DNA of 64,000 nt, taken from Nesterenkonia sandarakina. Its GTDB lineage: Bacteria; Actinomycetota; Actinomycetes; Actinomycetales; Micrococcaceae. A model generated the notes under the pieces. It was not told the origin of the DNA, made no database searches, and saw only the letters and a program-made list of their open reading frames with translations. Both the position numbers and the translations under genes were made by a program. The stretch is from NCBI RefSeq assembly GCF_013410215.1, contig NZ_JACCFQ010000001.1, positions 1-64,000 on the forward strand. The letters are read 5' to 3'. Positions 1 through 7,748 of the stretch are shown in pieces. Each line of letters begins with the position of its first letter. The first letter of the stretch is position 1.

Positions 1-241
1 CCTCCTGGACGCGGAACAGGCCGTAGTGGGTAGCTAGCACTACCACTCCATCGGAGGGATCACGCGCGATGCCATGGACATGACCGACCGCAGCGTCGCC
101 CTGGGAATCTGCACCGTTCTGGGGTCCTGCGCCGGTGCCGGTTCGTTCTGAGGAATCAGGTCCGGCGCAGGCGGTGACAGCACCGGCCCCCAGCAGGCCG
201 AGTCCTCCTGTGAGCAGGAGCCTTCGGGTCAAGGTCGCCAT
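1..241 (-). CDS. Lipoprotein, F510_1955-type glycosylhydrolase-like (5' part only)
   Basis: The gene runs off the left edge, so only the N-terminal ~80 residues are visible. They begin MATLTRRLLLTGG, continue through a hydrophobic stretch and end the signal at a lipobox (AVTAC), so the protein should be a lipid-anchored exported protein. After a Ser/Gly-rich linker comes VGHVHGIARDPSDG followed by LATHYGLFR, which resembles the first blade of the sialidase-like F510_1955 family; actinobacterial members are often found near copper genes. I chose the ATG at 241 because GGAAAGG lies just upstream; an in-frame ATG at 259 is the alternative. It diverges from the copper operon on its right. Signal and lipobox are seen directly; the family name is from recall. 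Confidence 0.6.
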   Translation of the reverse strand, partial: MATLTRRLLLTGGLGLLGAGAVTACAGPDSSERTGTGAGPQNGADSQGDAAVGHVHGIARDPSDGVVVLATHYGLFRVQE

Positions 242-366
242 AAAGCCTTTCCGGTTCATACCGCGGGTTTGCCGAGGAGATCGACCCCCAATTTTATCTG
301 CCGTCCTGCCGCTGACAGGCTCGGTTTTTCTGAAGATTCAATGAAGCTGAGTACGAAAACCAGCTC

Positions 367-395
367 TTGCACCATACCCCCTGGGGGTATATACA
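367..395 (+). promoter_or_regulatory. Copper-operon promoter with CsoR-type operator in the spacer
   Basis: A -35-like TTGCAC (367-372) and a -10-like TATACA (390-395) are separated by 17 bp. The spacer is almost filled by a perfect palindrome, ATACCCCCTGGGGGTAT, at 374-390. This G/C-tract palindrome flanked by AT/TA matches the operator class of the copper-sensing repressor CsoR. Bound repressor would cover both promoter elements, so the genes from 444 on should be induced by Cu(I). No csoR gene lies in the window. Confidence 0.8.
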
Positions 396-443
396 TGGCG
401 TAAGAGAAACCCGTGCCGTCCGAGTCGATCCAAGGAGCCTGAG

Positions 444-770
444 ATGACCACCGAATCCCGCCCGACCCTGCCGATGGCCTCCACCGGCTGCAGCTGCTGC
501 GCCCCGTCCACCACTAACGACCGAGAAGTGTCCTCCCCTCCCTCTGCAGAGCTCTCGACCAGAACCACCTCCTACGCCGTGGAAGGCATGACCTGCGGAC
601 ACTGTGTCGGCACGGTCATCGAAGCCATCAAGGCGCTGGAAGGAGTCGAAGATGTGCGGATCGATCTGCAAGCCGGCGGTGTTTCTACTGCAACCGTGAC
701 CGGTTCAACCGCCTCTGCGGCCTTGCGCACCGCGATCGAGGACGCTGGTTACTCCCTGGCCAGATCCTGA
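444..770 (+). CDS. Heavy-metal-associated domain protein, CopZ-like copper chaperone
   Basis: A 108-residue cytosolic protein. The second half is a classic HMA fold: YAVEGMTCGHCVGTV (MTCxxC copper site near residues 49-54), then the predicted beta-alpha-beta end with AIEDAGYS. The first 40 residues are unusual for CopZ, which is normally ~68 residues: they carry an extra Cys cluster, TGCSCCAP (residues 14-21), that could be a second Cu(I) site. AAGGAG at 432-437 sets the ATG start. It is the first gene behind the CsoR-type operator and precedes the ATPase by 125 bp, so it likely delivers Cu(I) to the pump. HMA assignment is secure; the role of the N-terminal Cys cluster is inference. Confidence 0.88.
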   Translation: MTTESRPTLPMASTGCSCCAPSTTNDREVSSPPSAELSTRTTSYAVEGMTCGHCVGTVIEAIKALEGVEDVRIDLQAGGVSTATVTGSTASAALRTAIEDAGYSLARS

Positions 771-895
771 GCACTGAGTCCTGAGCGCTAAGTTCAGAGC
801 ACTCATCAGGCGATCTCGCGCTGACTCTCCCGCAACCCCTTGACCTCCGGAATCCCTCGGACTGCTGATTCCCCGGGCTCAGTGGAAGGAACACG

Positions 896-3031
896 ATGAG
901 CACCCCGCACCACCACGGCGACCATGTTGACGCCGACACCCACGGACAGGCCATGCCCGACGCTCACGCCCACTCGGGCCTGGACGAGGACCATCAGAAA
1001 CACAGTCACGGAGAACACGCAGGGCACTCCACGGCGATGTTCAAGAACAAGTTCTGGGTCTCCCTGGTGCTCGCGATCCCGGTGGTCATCTTCAGCCCCA
1101 TGGTGGGACACCTTCTCGGCTACGACCTCCCCGAGTTCCCCGGCGCTACCTGGATCGCCCCAGTCCTGGGCACCGTGATCTTCTTCTACGGTGGGACTCC
1201 CTTCCTCAAAGGCGGGCTCACTGAGCTGAAGTCCCGCCAACCGGGCATGATGCTGCTCATCGCCATGGCCATCACCGTGGCGTTCATCGCGTCCTGGGTC
1301 ACCACCCTGGGAATCGGGGACTTCAACCTCGACTTCTGGTGGGAACTGGCGCTGCTGGTGGTGATCATGCTGCTGGGGCACTGGATGGAGATGCGCGCCC
1401 TGGGCGCCGCCTCCTCCGCCCTGGACACCCTGGCTGAACTTCTGCCCGATGAGGCAGAGAAACTCATCGACGGTGAGCCCACCACCGTCTCCATCGGCGA
1501 ACTGACCGTCGATGACATCGTGCTGGTTCGCTCCGGAGCGCGGGTCCCGGCTGATGGAACGATCACTGATGGTGCAGCCGCGTTCGACGAGTCCATGATC
1601 ACCGGGGAATCCCAGGCGGTCTCACGCGAGGTCGGTGACACCGTGGTCGCGGGCACAGTAGCCACCGACAGCGCCGTGCGAGTCCGAGTCGGGGCAACAG
1701 GTGAGGACACCACCCTGGCCGGCATCCAGCGGATGGTGGCCGATGCCCAGGAATCCTCCTCCAGGGCCCAGGCCCTGGCAGACCGCGCCGCCGCCCTGTT
1801 GTTTTGGTTCGCCCTGGCCGCAGGGATGCTCACTGCCATCGCCTGGACCATCCTCGGCAGCCCCGACGATGCGGTGGTGCGCACGGTCACCGTATTGGTC
1901 ATCGCCTGCCCCCACGCCTTGGGGCTCGCCATCCCGCTGGTCACTGCCATCTCCACCGAACGGGCAGCCCGCTCCGGAGTGCTGATCAAAGACCGGTTGG
2001 CGCTGGAGCGGATGCGCACCATCGACGTCGTGCTCTTCGACAAGACCGGGACACTCACCCAGGGTGCTCATGCCGTCACGGGCACCGCTGCGGCTGCCGG
2101 GACCAGCGAGGGACGCCTGTTGGCCTATGCCGCAGCGGCGGAGGCCGACAGTGAGCACCCGGTGGCTCGAGCCATCGTCACCGCCGCCGGGGACAATGCG
2201 GAGGCCGCGCAACTGGGTCTGCGTGGGACCGGGTTTCACTCCACCTCCGGCCGCGGTGTGATGGCCACCGTCGACGGCACCGAGATCACTGTCGGCGGAC
2301 CCAACATGCTCCGTGAGCACAACGTAGCCGTCCCCTCTGACGTCGCTGAGCACACACAGGCCTGGACCGACCGTGGTGCGGGCGTCCTTCATGTTCTCGC
2401 CGACGGAGAGGTCATCGGGGCACTGGCAATGGAGGACAAGGTCAGGCCTGAATCTCGGGCCGCAGTGGCAGCTCTGCAGGCCCGCGGGGTGAAGGTCGCC
2501 ATGATCACCGGGGACGCGAACCAGGTCGCCCAAGCGGTAGGCGCTGAGCTGGGCATCGATAAAGTCTTCGCAGAGGTCATGCCCCAGGACAAGGACACCA
2601 AGGTCGCCCAGCTGCAGGAACGCAGAAACACTGTGGCCATGGTCGGAGACGGCGTCAACGACGCCCCCGCCCTGGCCCGGGCTGAGGTCGGCATCGCCAT
2701 CGGCGCCGGCACCGATGTGGCTATGGAGTCTGCCGGAGTCGTCCTTGCCGGCAATGACCCTCGGGCGGTGCTGTCAATGATCGAGCTGTCCCGGACCAGT
2801 TACACCAAGATGGTCCAGAACCTCGTATGGGCCGCAGGTTATAACGTCGTCGCAGTTCCCCTGGCAGCAGGGGTGCTCGCGCCCATCGGGTTCGTGCTCT
2901 CCCCCGCCGTCGGGGCGATCCTGATGTCGGTGTCGACCATTGTGGTGGCGCTCAACGCTCAGCTCCTACGCCGCATCGACCTCAACCCCGCACACCTAGC
3001 CGCCACCGAAACAGGCCGGTTGGTTCCCTGA
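896..3031 (+). CDS. Copper-translocating P1B-type ATPase, CopB-like (CPH motif)
   Basis: A 711-residue P-type ATPase. The first ~45 residues are a His-rich metal-binding tail with no HMA domain. Membrane segments follow, then the actuator motif TGES (236-239), the transmembrane metal motif ACPHALGL (CPH at 338-340), the phosphorylation motif DKTGTLT (D382), the P1B HP dipeptide (421-422) and the hinge GDGVNDAP (584-591). CPH instead of CPC together with the His-rich N-terminus points to the P1B-3 (CopB) class that exports copper from the cytosol. GGAAGGA precedes the ATG. Length and motifs are complete. Copper specificity is supported by the CsoR-type operator and the neighbouring chaperone; exact Cu(I)/Cu(II) preference cannot be read from sequence. 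Confidence 0.9.
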   Translation: MSTPHHHGDHVDADTHGQAMPDAHAHSGLDEDHQKHSHGEHAGHSTAMFKNKFWVSLVLAIPVVIFSPMVGHLLGYDLPEFPGATWIAPVLGTVIFFYGGTPFLKGGLTELKSRQPGMMLLIAMAITVAFIASWVTTLGIGDFNLDFWWELALLVVIMLLGHWMEMRALGAASSALDTLAELLPDEAEKLIDGEPTTVSIGELTVDDIVLVRSGARVPADGTITDGAAAFDESMITGESQAVSREVGDTVVAGTVATDSAVRVRVGATGEDTTLAGIQRMVADAQESSSRAQALADRAAALLFWFALAAGMLTAIAWTILGSPDDAVVRTVTVLVIACPHALGLAIPLVTAISTERAARSGVLIKDRLALERMRTIDVVLFDKTGTLTQGAHAVTGTAAAAGTSEGRLLAYAAAAEADSEHPVARAIVTAAGDNAEAAQLGLRGTGFHSTSGRGVMATVDGTEITVGGPNMLREHNVAVPSDVAEHTQAWTDRGAGVLHVLADGEVIGALAMEDKVRPESRAAVAALQARGVKVAMITGDANQVAQAVGAELGIDKVFAEVMPQDKDTKVAQLQERRNTVAMVGDGVNDAPALARAEVGIAIGAGTDVAMESAGVVLAGNDPRAVLSMIELSRTSYTKMVQNLVWAAGYNVVAVPLAAGVLAPIGFVLSPAVGAILMSVSTIVVALNAQLLRRIDLNPAHLAATETGRLVP

Positions 3032-3269
3032 AGATTTGATGAAGCTTGAGCGCGAGAGGTGCTCTTGACGTGACTCCTCCTCCACACGGGACCACACTCA
3101 ACGCAGGGAGGTTAGCGCAGGGTCCGTAGCGCGGTAGTCGGTCCTAGTCTGTGCATCGTCTCCCGTGACGAAGCAACTACACGGGCACGGTTCAATCCTT
3201 CCAAGATGCACTTGAGTTTGATCTCTAATATTCGACAACCGAAGCAGAAATTGACGAAGGAGCAACATC

Positions 3270-3680
3270 ATGACTCATCACGTGACGTCCATGCTGGACA
3301 CGTATCCGAAAGATATTTCGTGGGTGGACAAGCAGAAGCTGGCTGAGTGCATCGAAGCGTGTTTCGAGTGCGCTCAGACCTGTACCGCCTGCGCCGACGC
3401 GTGCCTTGCAGAAGACATGGTGGCGGAACTGACCACCTGCATTCGAACAAACGCGGACTGCGCCGATATTTGTGCGATGACCGGCAACGTTCTTTCCCGG
3501 CAGACCGGGGTCAATATTGATCTGGTCCGCGCCGTTGTCGAAGCATGCCGCATCGCTTGCCGGGCCTGCGCGGATGAGTGCGCTCAGCACGCTGACCATC
3601 ACGAGCACTGCCGCGTCTGCGCCGAGGCGTGCCGCCGGTGCGAGCATGCCTGCGCCGACCTGCTGGCCTCCCTGGGCTGA
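3270..3680 (+). CDS. Four-helix-bundle copper-binding (Csp-like) protein
   Basis: 136 residues with Cys spaced along predicted helices: ECIEACFECAQTCTACADAC, then CIRTNADCADIC, EACRIACRACADEC and a C-terminal HCRVCAEACRRCEHAC. This is the pattern of the cytosolic copper-storage proteins (Csp family, formerly DUF326), four-helix bundles whose cores are lined with Cys that hold many Cu(I) ions. There is no signal peptide, matching the cytosolic Csp3 type. AAGGAG stands 8 bases before the ATG. It lies between the copper ATPase and a DUF305 protein and probably buffers Cu(I) ahead of export. A weak -10-like TAATAT at ~3226 suggests it may have its own promoter. Confidence 0.87.
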   Translation: MTHHVTSMLDTYPKDISWVDKQKLAECIEACFECAQTCTACADACLAEDMVAELTTCIRTNADCADICAMTGNVLSRQTGVNIDLVRAVVEACRIACRACADECAQHADHHEHCRVCAEACRRCEHACADLLASLG

Positions 3681-3687
3681 GCACTAT

Positions 3688-3733
3688 CCCGGGCGGCTCC
3701 CCGCGGCCCGGATTGCCACGGGAGCTGCCCGGG
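3688..3733 (+). terminator. Hairpin after the copper-storage gene
   Basis: CCCGGGCGGCTCCC (3688-3701) pairs with GGGAGCTGCCCGGG (3720-3733) with one mismatch; the loop is 18 bases. There is no clear T tract, as is common in high-GC actinobacteria. It sits directly after the stop codon at 3680. Confidence 0.5.
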
Positions 3734-3892
3734 AGGTTCGGGCGGACGCTCTAGCATTTCGCGGCACACCTCAGGGATGCGGCCTGCTCGAAAGCCTTCT
3801 CCTTGGCCGTTCGGAGCGGGCATTCTCATCCGAATTTTCTGGACTGAATAGACACGCAGTCCCTCAACCCCTCAGAGAACGGAGCTTGCCCC

Positions 3893-4492
3893 ATGTCAGA
3901 TACTCACCAGGACCGCACGCAGGGCCGCGGTCACCAGGGCAAGCACTCCTCGCATCAGATGAAGATGTATCTACGGTTCGGGGCCATGATCCTGACCGGG
4001 ATGGTGGTGATGTACGGCGTCATGTTCGTCAGCACCTGGGAGTGGAGCCACGTGCGCCTGAGTGAAAGCCGCATGATCATGGCGCTGACCATGGGCGGTA
4101 CCATGGGACTGGTGATGTTCGCGTGGATGATGAACATGTACAAGAACACCAAGGCCAACATCGCCGTCGTCGTGATCAGCGTGCTGCTGCTCGGCACTGG
4201 TGTCGCCCTGGACCGCAGTCAAGTGACGGTGCAGGACACGGGGTACATGAAGTCGATGATCCCGCACCATTCGATGGCGATCACTCGTTCGGAACGTGCG
4301 AACCTCGACGATGTCCGGGTGTGTGAGCTCGCGGTGGCGATCAGTGAGGCTCAGCGGCGCGAGATCGCGGAGATGGATTGGCTGATCCAGGACATCGACA
4401 GCAACGGCACCGCCACCACCGCTGAGGAGGCAGAGTCTCGTCCGGTCCCCGAGTACGACGACACCGCCGACCTCGAATGCCCCACAGACTGA
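3893..4492 (+). CDS. DUF305-family membrane protein
   Basis: 199 residues. A hydrophilic start is followed by three predicted membrane segments (about residues 24-45, 60-80 and 85-105), then an extracytoplasmic domain with the hallmark MIPHHSMAI (~residue 118) and a C-terminal acidic tail. DUF305 proteins are ferritin-like, four-helix proteins recurrently found in copper/metal-resistance loci; the HH motif probably binds metal. The usual second DUF305 motif (M..HH) is less obvious, so the domain may be shortened. GGAG precedes the ATG. It closes the copper cluster. Family call from the motif and context; biochemical role unknown. Confidence 0.8.
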   Translation: MSDTHQDRTQGRGHQGKHSSHQMKMYLRFGAMILTGMVVMYGVMFVSTWEWSHVRLSESRMIMALTMGGTMGLVMFAWMMNMYKNTKANIAVVVISVLLLGTGVALDRSQVTVQDTGYMKSMIPHHSMAITRSERANLDDVRVCELAVAISEAQRREIAEMDWLIQDIDSNGTATTAEEAESRPVPEYDDTADLECPTD

Positions 4493-5088
4493 GTGGGCTC
4501 TCCCAGACTCCAAACTAGTTGGCCTGGATTCAACCATCCTCGGAGTATCGCCAACCGCACTCAGCTAACGTTGTATGACCGATCGGGCATTCCCTCAGCG
4601 CCCGTCTCCTTCTAGACCACGAGCCCCGAAAGGTTCGAGTGATTCTGCTGAGGGGTCCGTGAGGTCATCTGCGTCCTCAAAATCTCCCTGATGGAGCCAC
4701 GGCCGCAAGGTAAGCATTGACCGTCAGGTACCAGAATCACTAACCATCGTCTGCGTCCGTAAGCCGATCCTTCACCGTGCGCTTAGTCGGGCGGGTTATA
4801 CGTGCACCACGGAGTCGCGTTTGTATCGACTTGTGAGTCGCGGTGCTATAGAAGCGCACCAACCGCGGAAGAGGACCCGGGACGCGTCACACACCTGGCT
4901 TCAGAGTGAACATACTGTTAGTCGCAGTGAGAACGGTGATCCATCCGCTGCGGTCCATCGACGTCTCGAGCGAGCGTAGGAGGCCCGGATAACGCACAAC
5001 AGCGGCCTACCTCACCGGATCGGAGAATGGCGTTCGCGGCAGCACTAATGTCCAGCCACTGCCAAGATCGACTGCGTAGCGTAAATGC
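4493..5088. other. 596-bp gap without recognisable gene
   Basis: Open frames here are short and none has a convincing start or protein-like composition. The stretch is slightly less GC-rich than its flanks and probably holds the promoter of the SDR gene at 5089, but I could not identify convincing -35/-10 boxes. It separates the copper cluster from the P450 operon and may be a recombination junction. Confidence 0.4.
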
Positions 5089-6174
5089 ATGAGTGCAACT
5101 CACAAGATCAGAGATTCTGTCGTTGTCATCACCGGCGCGTCCTCCGGCATAGGACGGGCCACCGCGCTGCGGTTCGCCAAAGCTGGTGCCGACCTCGTGC
5201 TCGCAGCGCGTCGCGAACCCGCACTGCAGGAGGTGGCCGCCCAGTGTCGCAAGCACGGTGTACGAGCACTGGTCGTCCCGGCCGACGTCACTGATTCCGA
5301 AGCCGTTGAGGCTCTGGCGGATGCAGCGGTGGAGGCCTTTGGACGGATCGATGTATGGGTCAATAATGCCGCAGTTTCACTGTTCGGTGCCTTGAACAGC
5401 ACACCCCTCGAGGATTTCCGCCGGGTCCTGGATGTCAACATCATGGGTTACGTCCACGGGTCACGTGCCGCGGTGAAGCATTTCCGTCGTCAGAAGACCG
5501 GCGTGCTTATCAATGTTTCCTCTGTGGTGGGCGAGGTGCCACAGCCGTTCACCGCCTCCTATTCCATCTCCAAGGCGGGCATCAACGCGCTCTCGGCCAG
5601 CGTCCGCTCCGAGTTGTTCCTAGAGAAGCTCCAGGACGTCCACGTGGTCACCGTGCTGCCCCCGACTGTTGACACTCCTTTATTCGACGAGGTGGCCAAC
5701 TACACGGGGCGTCGCGTTGTGCCGATGCCGCCGGTCTACTCGCCCCAGCGCGTAGCCGCCACCATCTTGAAGGGTGCGAAGAAGCCTCAGCATGAAATGC
5801 CCGTCGGCCAGGTAGCCCGACAGATGCTCAGACAGCATCGAATCTCTCCTGCGACGGCAGAGAAGATGATGGCCAAGCAGGTAGACAAGAAACACCTCTC
5901 CCGCACCGAGCCCTCCCGTGCGAACGCGGGAAACCTCTATGAGCCTGCCCCGTATAAGAGCGCAGACGTCCAGGGCGGATGGGACGGCCGGAAGCGGCAA
6001 GCCGCACGCCGTCTCCTAACGCTCGCGGCACTGGGCGGCGGCACCCTCGTCGCCGTGCCCGTCGCGATTAAGGCGGGCAAGGCGACGCTGGCCGTGGCAG
6101 CTACCCAGGCAAGCCGAAAATTATCCGCCAACGCTGGCAAGAAGGCCCTCTCGAAGGTCGGAGGTCGTCGATGA
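5089..6174 (+). CDS. SDR family oxidoreductase with C-terminal extension
   Basis: 361 residues. The N-terminal ~260 form a classical short-chain dehydrogenase: TGASSGIG (about 15-22) for NAD(P) binding, NNAAVS, the catalytic Ser in NVSSVVG and the YxxxK pair in SYSISKAG. The last ~100 residues are additional: a basic linker and a hydrophobic Ala/Gly/Val-rich segment (TLAALGGGTLVAVPVAI) that may anchor it to the membrane. The extended form is common among SDRs near lipid- or terpenoid-modifying genes. The stop overlaps the next ATG (ATGATG at 6171), so the two are translationally coupled, followed by a P450. No strong Shine-Dalgarno precedes the ATG. Fold and catalytic residues are certain; substrate unknown. 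Confidence 0.87.
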   Translation: MSATHKIRDSVVVITGASSGIGRATALRFAKAGADLVLAARREPALQEVAAQCRKHGVRALVVPADVTDSEAVEALADAAVEAFGRIDVWVNNAAVSLFGALNSTPLEDFRRVLDVNIMGYVHGSRAAVKHFRRQKTGVLINVSSVVGEVPQPFTASYSISKAGINALSASVRSELFLEKLQDVHVVTVLPPTVDTPLFDEVANYTGRRVVPMPPVYSPQRVAATILKGAKKPQHEMPVGQVARQMLRQHRISPATAEKMMAKQVDKKHLSRTEPSRANAGNLYEPAPYKSADVQGGWDGRKRQAARRLLTLAALGGGTLVAVPVAIKAGKATLAVAATQASRKLSANAGKKALSKVGGRR

Positions 6175-7613
6175 TGCGTGCCAAGAAGGCCAAGAAGTTC
6201 GTGCAGCGTCTACAGGGTGCGCAGATGATCACTGATTTCGAGTGTTCTATCAACGCTGTGCGCGCCACGGCCAGCTACCTGCGCGGCCATGGACACGGGG
6301 CGATGTCCACAGGTCCAAGCAGCCGCGTGCTCGGCAAACTCGGCTCCCTTCCTCCGTCCCGTGTGCGCGCAGAGGCATTCCGGATGGCAGCGAGACCACA
6401 AGGCTTACCGCTGGAGCAGGCCCGGGAAATCGACGTGGATCTCATCGACACCTGGGTGACGCAGCAGTACGGTCCCGGCCCGTATCCAGCGGTGCTGATC
6501 GGTGCACCCAACGGAGCCGCCTTCCACCTTTCTGCAGCCTTGGGGGTGCCGTTTCTGCCGCAGACCACACTGGTCTCGGTCAAGGACACCGGAACTCATG
6601 AGGATGACCCAGTCCAAGCGATGGAGGCTCTGGCGCCCACTGCGCAGCTGATTGCGCAGAACAATCCGCGCGTGAAGGTCTATCACATGCATGATCCAGC
6701 CCAGGATCGTCCCATGATGCAGCAGCTGGCCTTCATGCGGCTCAAGCGTCTCTCCCTGGGGCCGGTCTATGAGAAGTTCCTGCGGGAACGCCTGGCCCCG
6801 GGTGCGACCATCATTCAGCTCGAGAACACACGAGATTGGCGCACCACATCCACCGGGGAGCGCACCGTGTTCCAGTTCGGCTGCCTGGGCGGGGTCCCCG
6901 AAGAGGAGTTCCACAACAGCGGGGAACGGATCAAGAAGTTCCTGGAACAGGAGAACTCCTCATACCGTCGCTGGGATCCGCCGCAGACAGATGACCGCAG
7001 TCCCGACGGTGAGTGGGGGTGGGATCCCGCCTTGGACGACAGCATCGCCCGGGTCGCCGAAGAGTCCAACCTGCAGCGCCGGCGACTGGTGGTCAACGAG
7101 CCTCAGGACGCTTCTGGCTTCATCGCGGAGCTCTATCGGGACTGGTATCGCAGCATGGGTTGGGAGGATAACCGCCTGTTGGTCCAGACCTACGCGCACG
7201 TTGATCCCGCTTGGACCCTGAATACCGGCTCCGTCCCACTGTGGAACAGGTTCCACGCCAGTCCGGAGTTCGATTCGGTGCAGGCTTACCTGGAGCAGGC
7301 ACGCCCTTACGAGGACGTCTACATCAGTCTCTTCGCCCACGGCCTGGATTCACCCGGGATTGTTCCCATCGAAGACTGGGAGATATTGGCGCAGCGCCAC
7401 GCCACCCGTCAGGGGAAGGTGATCGGCGTCGATCATGACGCCCACCCCATCGATCCCGGAGCGGTCTTCCGCTACCAGAAGGCGATCAAGGACATCCCGG
7501 CCCGCAAGCCAGCACCGAGCCCGCTGACGGTAAGTCTCATCGACGAGTTCTACCGGCGAGCGACCACCGAACAGAGCGGCGCCATCGGTCACGCACAGTG
7601 GCTGGTTCCATGA
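6171..7613 (+). CDS. Conserved-looking protein of unknown function
   Basis: 480 residues; I do not recognise the family. The N-terminus is basic (MMRAKKAKKFVQRL). A segment around residues 95-125 (YGPGPYPAVLIGAPNGAAFHLSAALGVPFLP) resembles a Rossmann or alpha/beta-hydrolase nucleophile region but lacks a GxSxG. Later parts are rich in Trp and acidic residues (YRDWYRSMGWEDNRLLVQTYAHVDP). There is no signal peptide or obvious membrane segment. It overlaps the preceding SDR and lies 135 bp before the P450, so it likely acts in the same oxidative pathway. Codon use matches its neighbours, so it is a real gene; any function would be a guess. Confidence 0.8.
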   Translation: MMRAKKAKKFVQRLQGAQMITDFECSINAVRATASYLRGHGHGAMSTGPSSRVLGKLGSLPPSRVRAEAFRMAARPQGLPLEQAREIDVDLIDTWVTQQYGPGPYPAVLIGAPNGAAFHLSAALGVPFLPQTTLVSVKDTGTHEDDPVQAMEALAPTAQLIAQNNPRVKVYHMHDPAQDRPMMQQLAFMRLKRLSLGPVYEKFLRERLAPGATIIQLENTRDWRTTSTGERTVFQFGCLGGVPEEEFHNSGERIKKFLEQENSSYRRWDPPQTDDRSPDGEWGWDPALDDSIARVAEESNLQRRRLVVNEPQDASGFIAELYRDWYRSMGWEDNRLLVQTYAHVDPAWTLNTGSVPLWNRFHASPEFDSVQAYLEQARPYEDVYISLFAHGLDSPGIVPIEDWEILAQRHATRQGKVIGVDHDAHPIDPGAVFRYQKAIKDIPARKPAPSPLTVSLIDEFYRRATTEQSGAIGHAQWLVP

Positions 7614-7748
7614 CGTCGTCGAGTCGCGCACTCCACGGCTGAAAACTCCTGGAGACGCAGAGACACCGCAAAAGGGTCAGCGCGACGGGTGGAGCGATCA
7701 ACCCTCAAGTGATCAATCAATGAGAAGTCAACCGCAAGAGGAGGCGCC

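Noticed and set aside
1186-2533. Two long minus-strand frames opposite the copper ATPase
   Set aside because: They overlap each other and the ATPase, lack motifs and have Ser/Ala- or Gly/His-skewed composition.
4621-4720. GGTTCGA-like T-loop resembling a tRNA
   Set aside because: The flanking bases do not form the T stem or an acceptor stem; no tRNA gene was found in the window.
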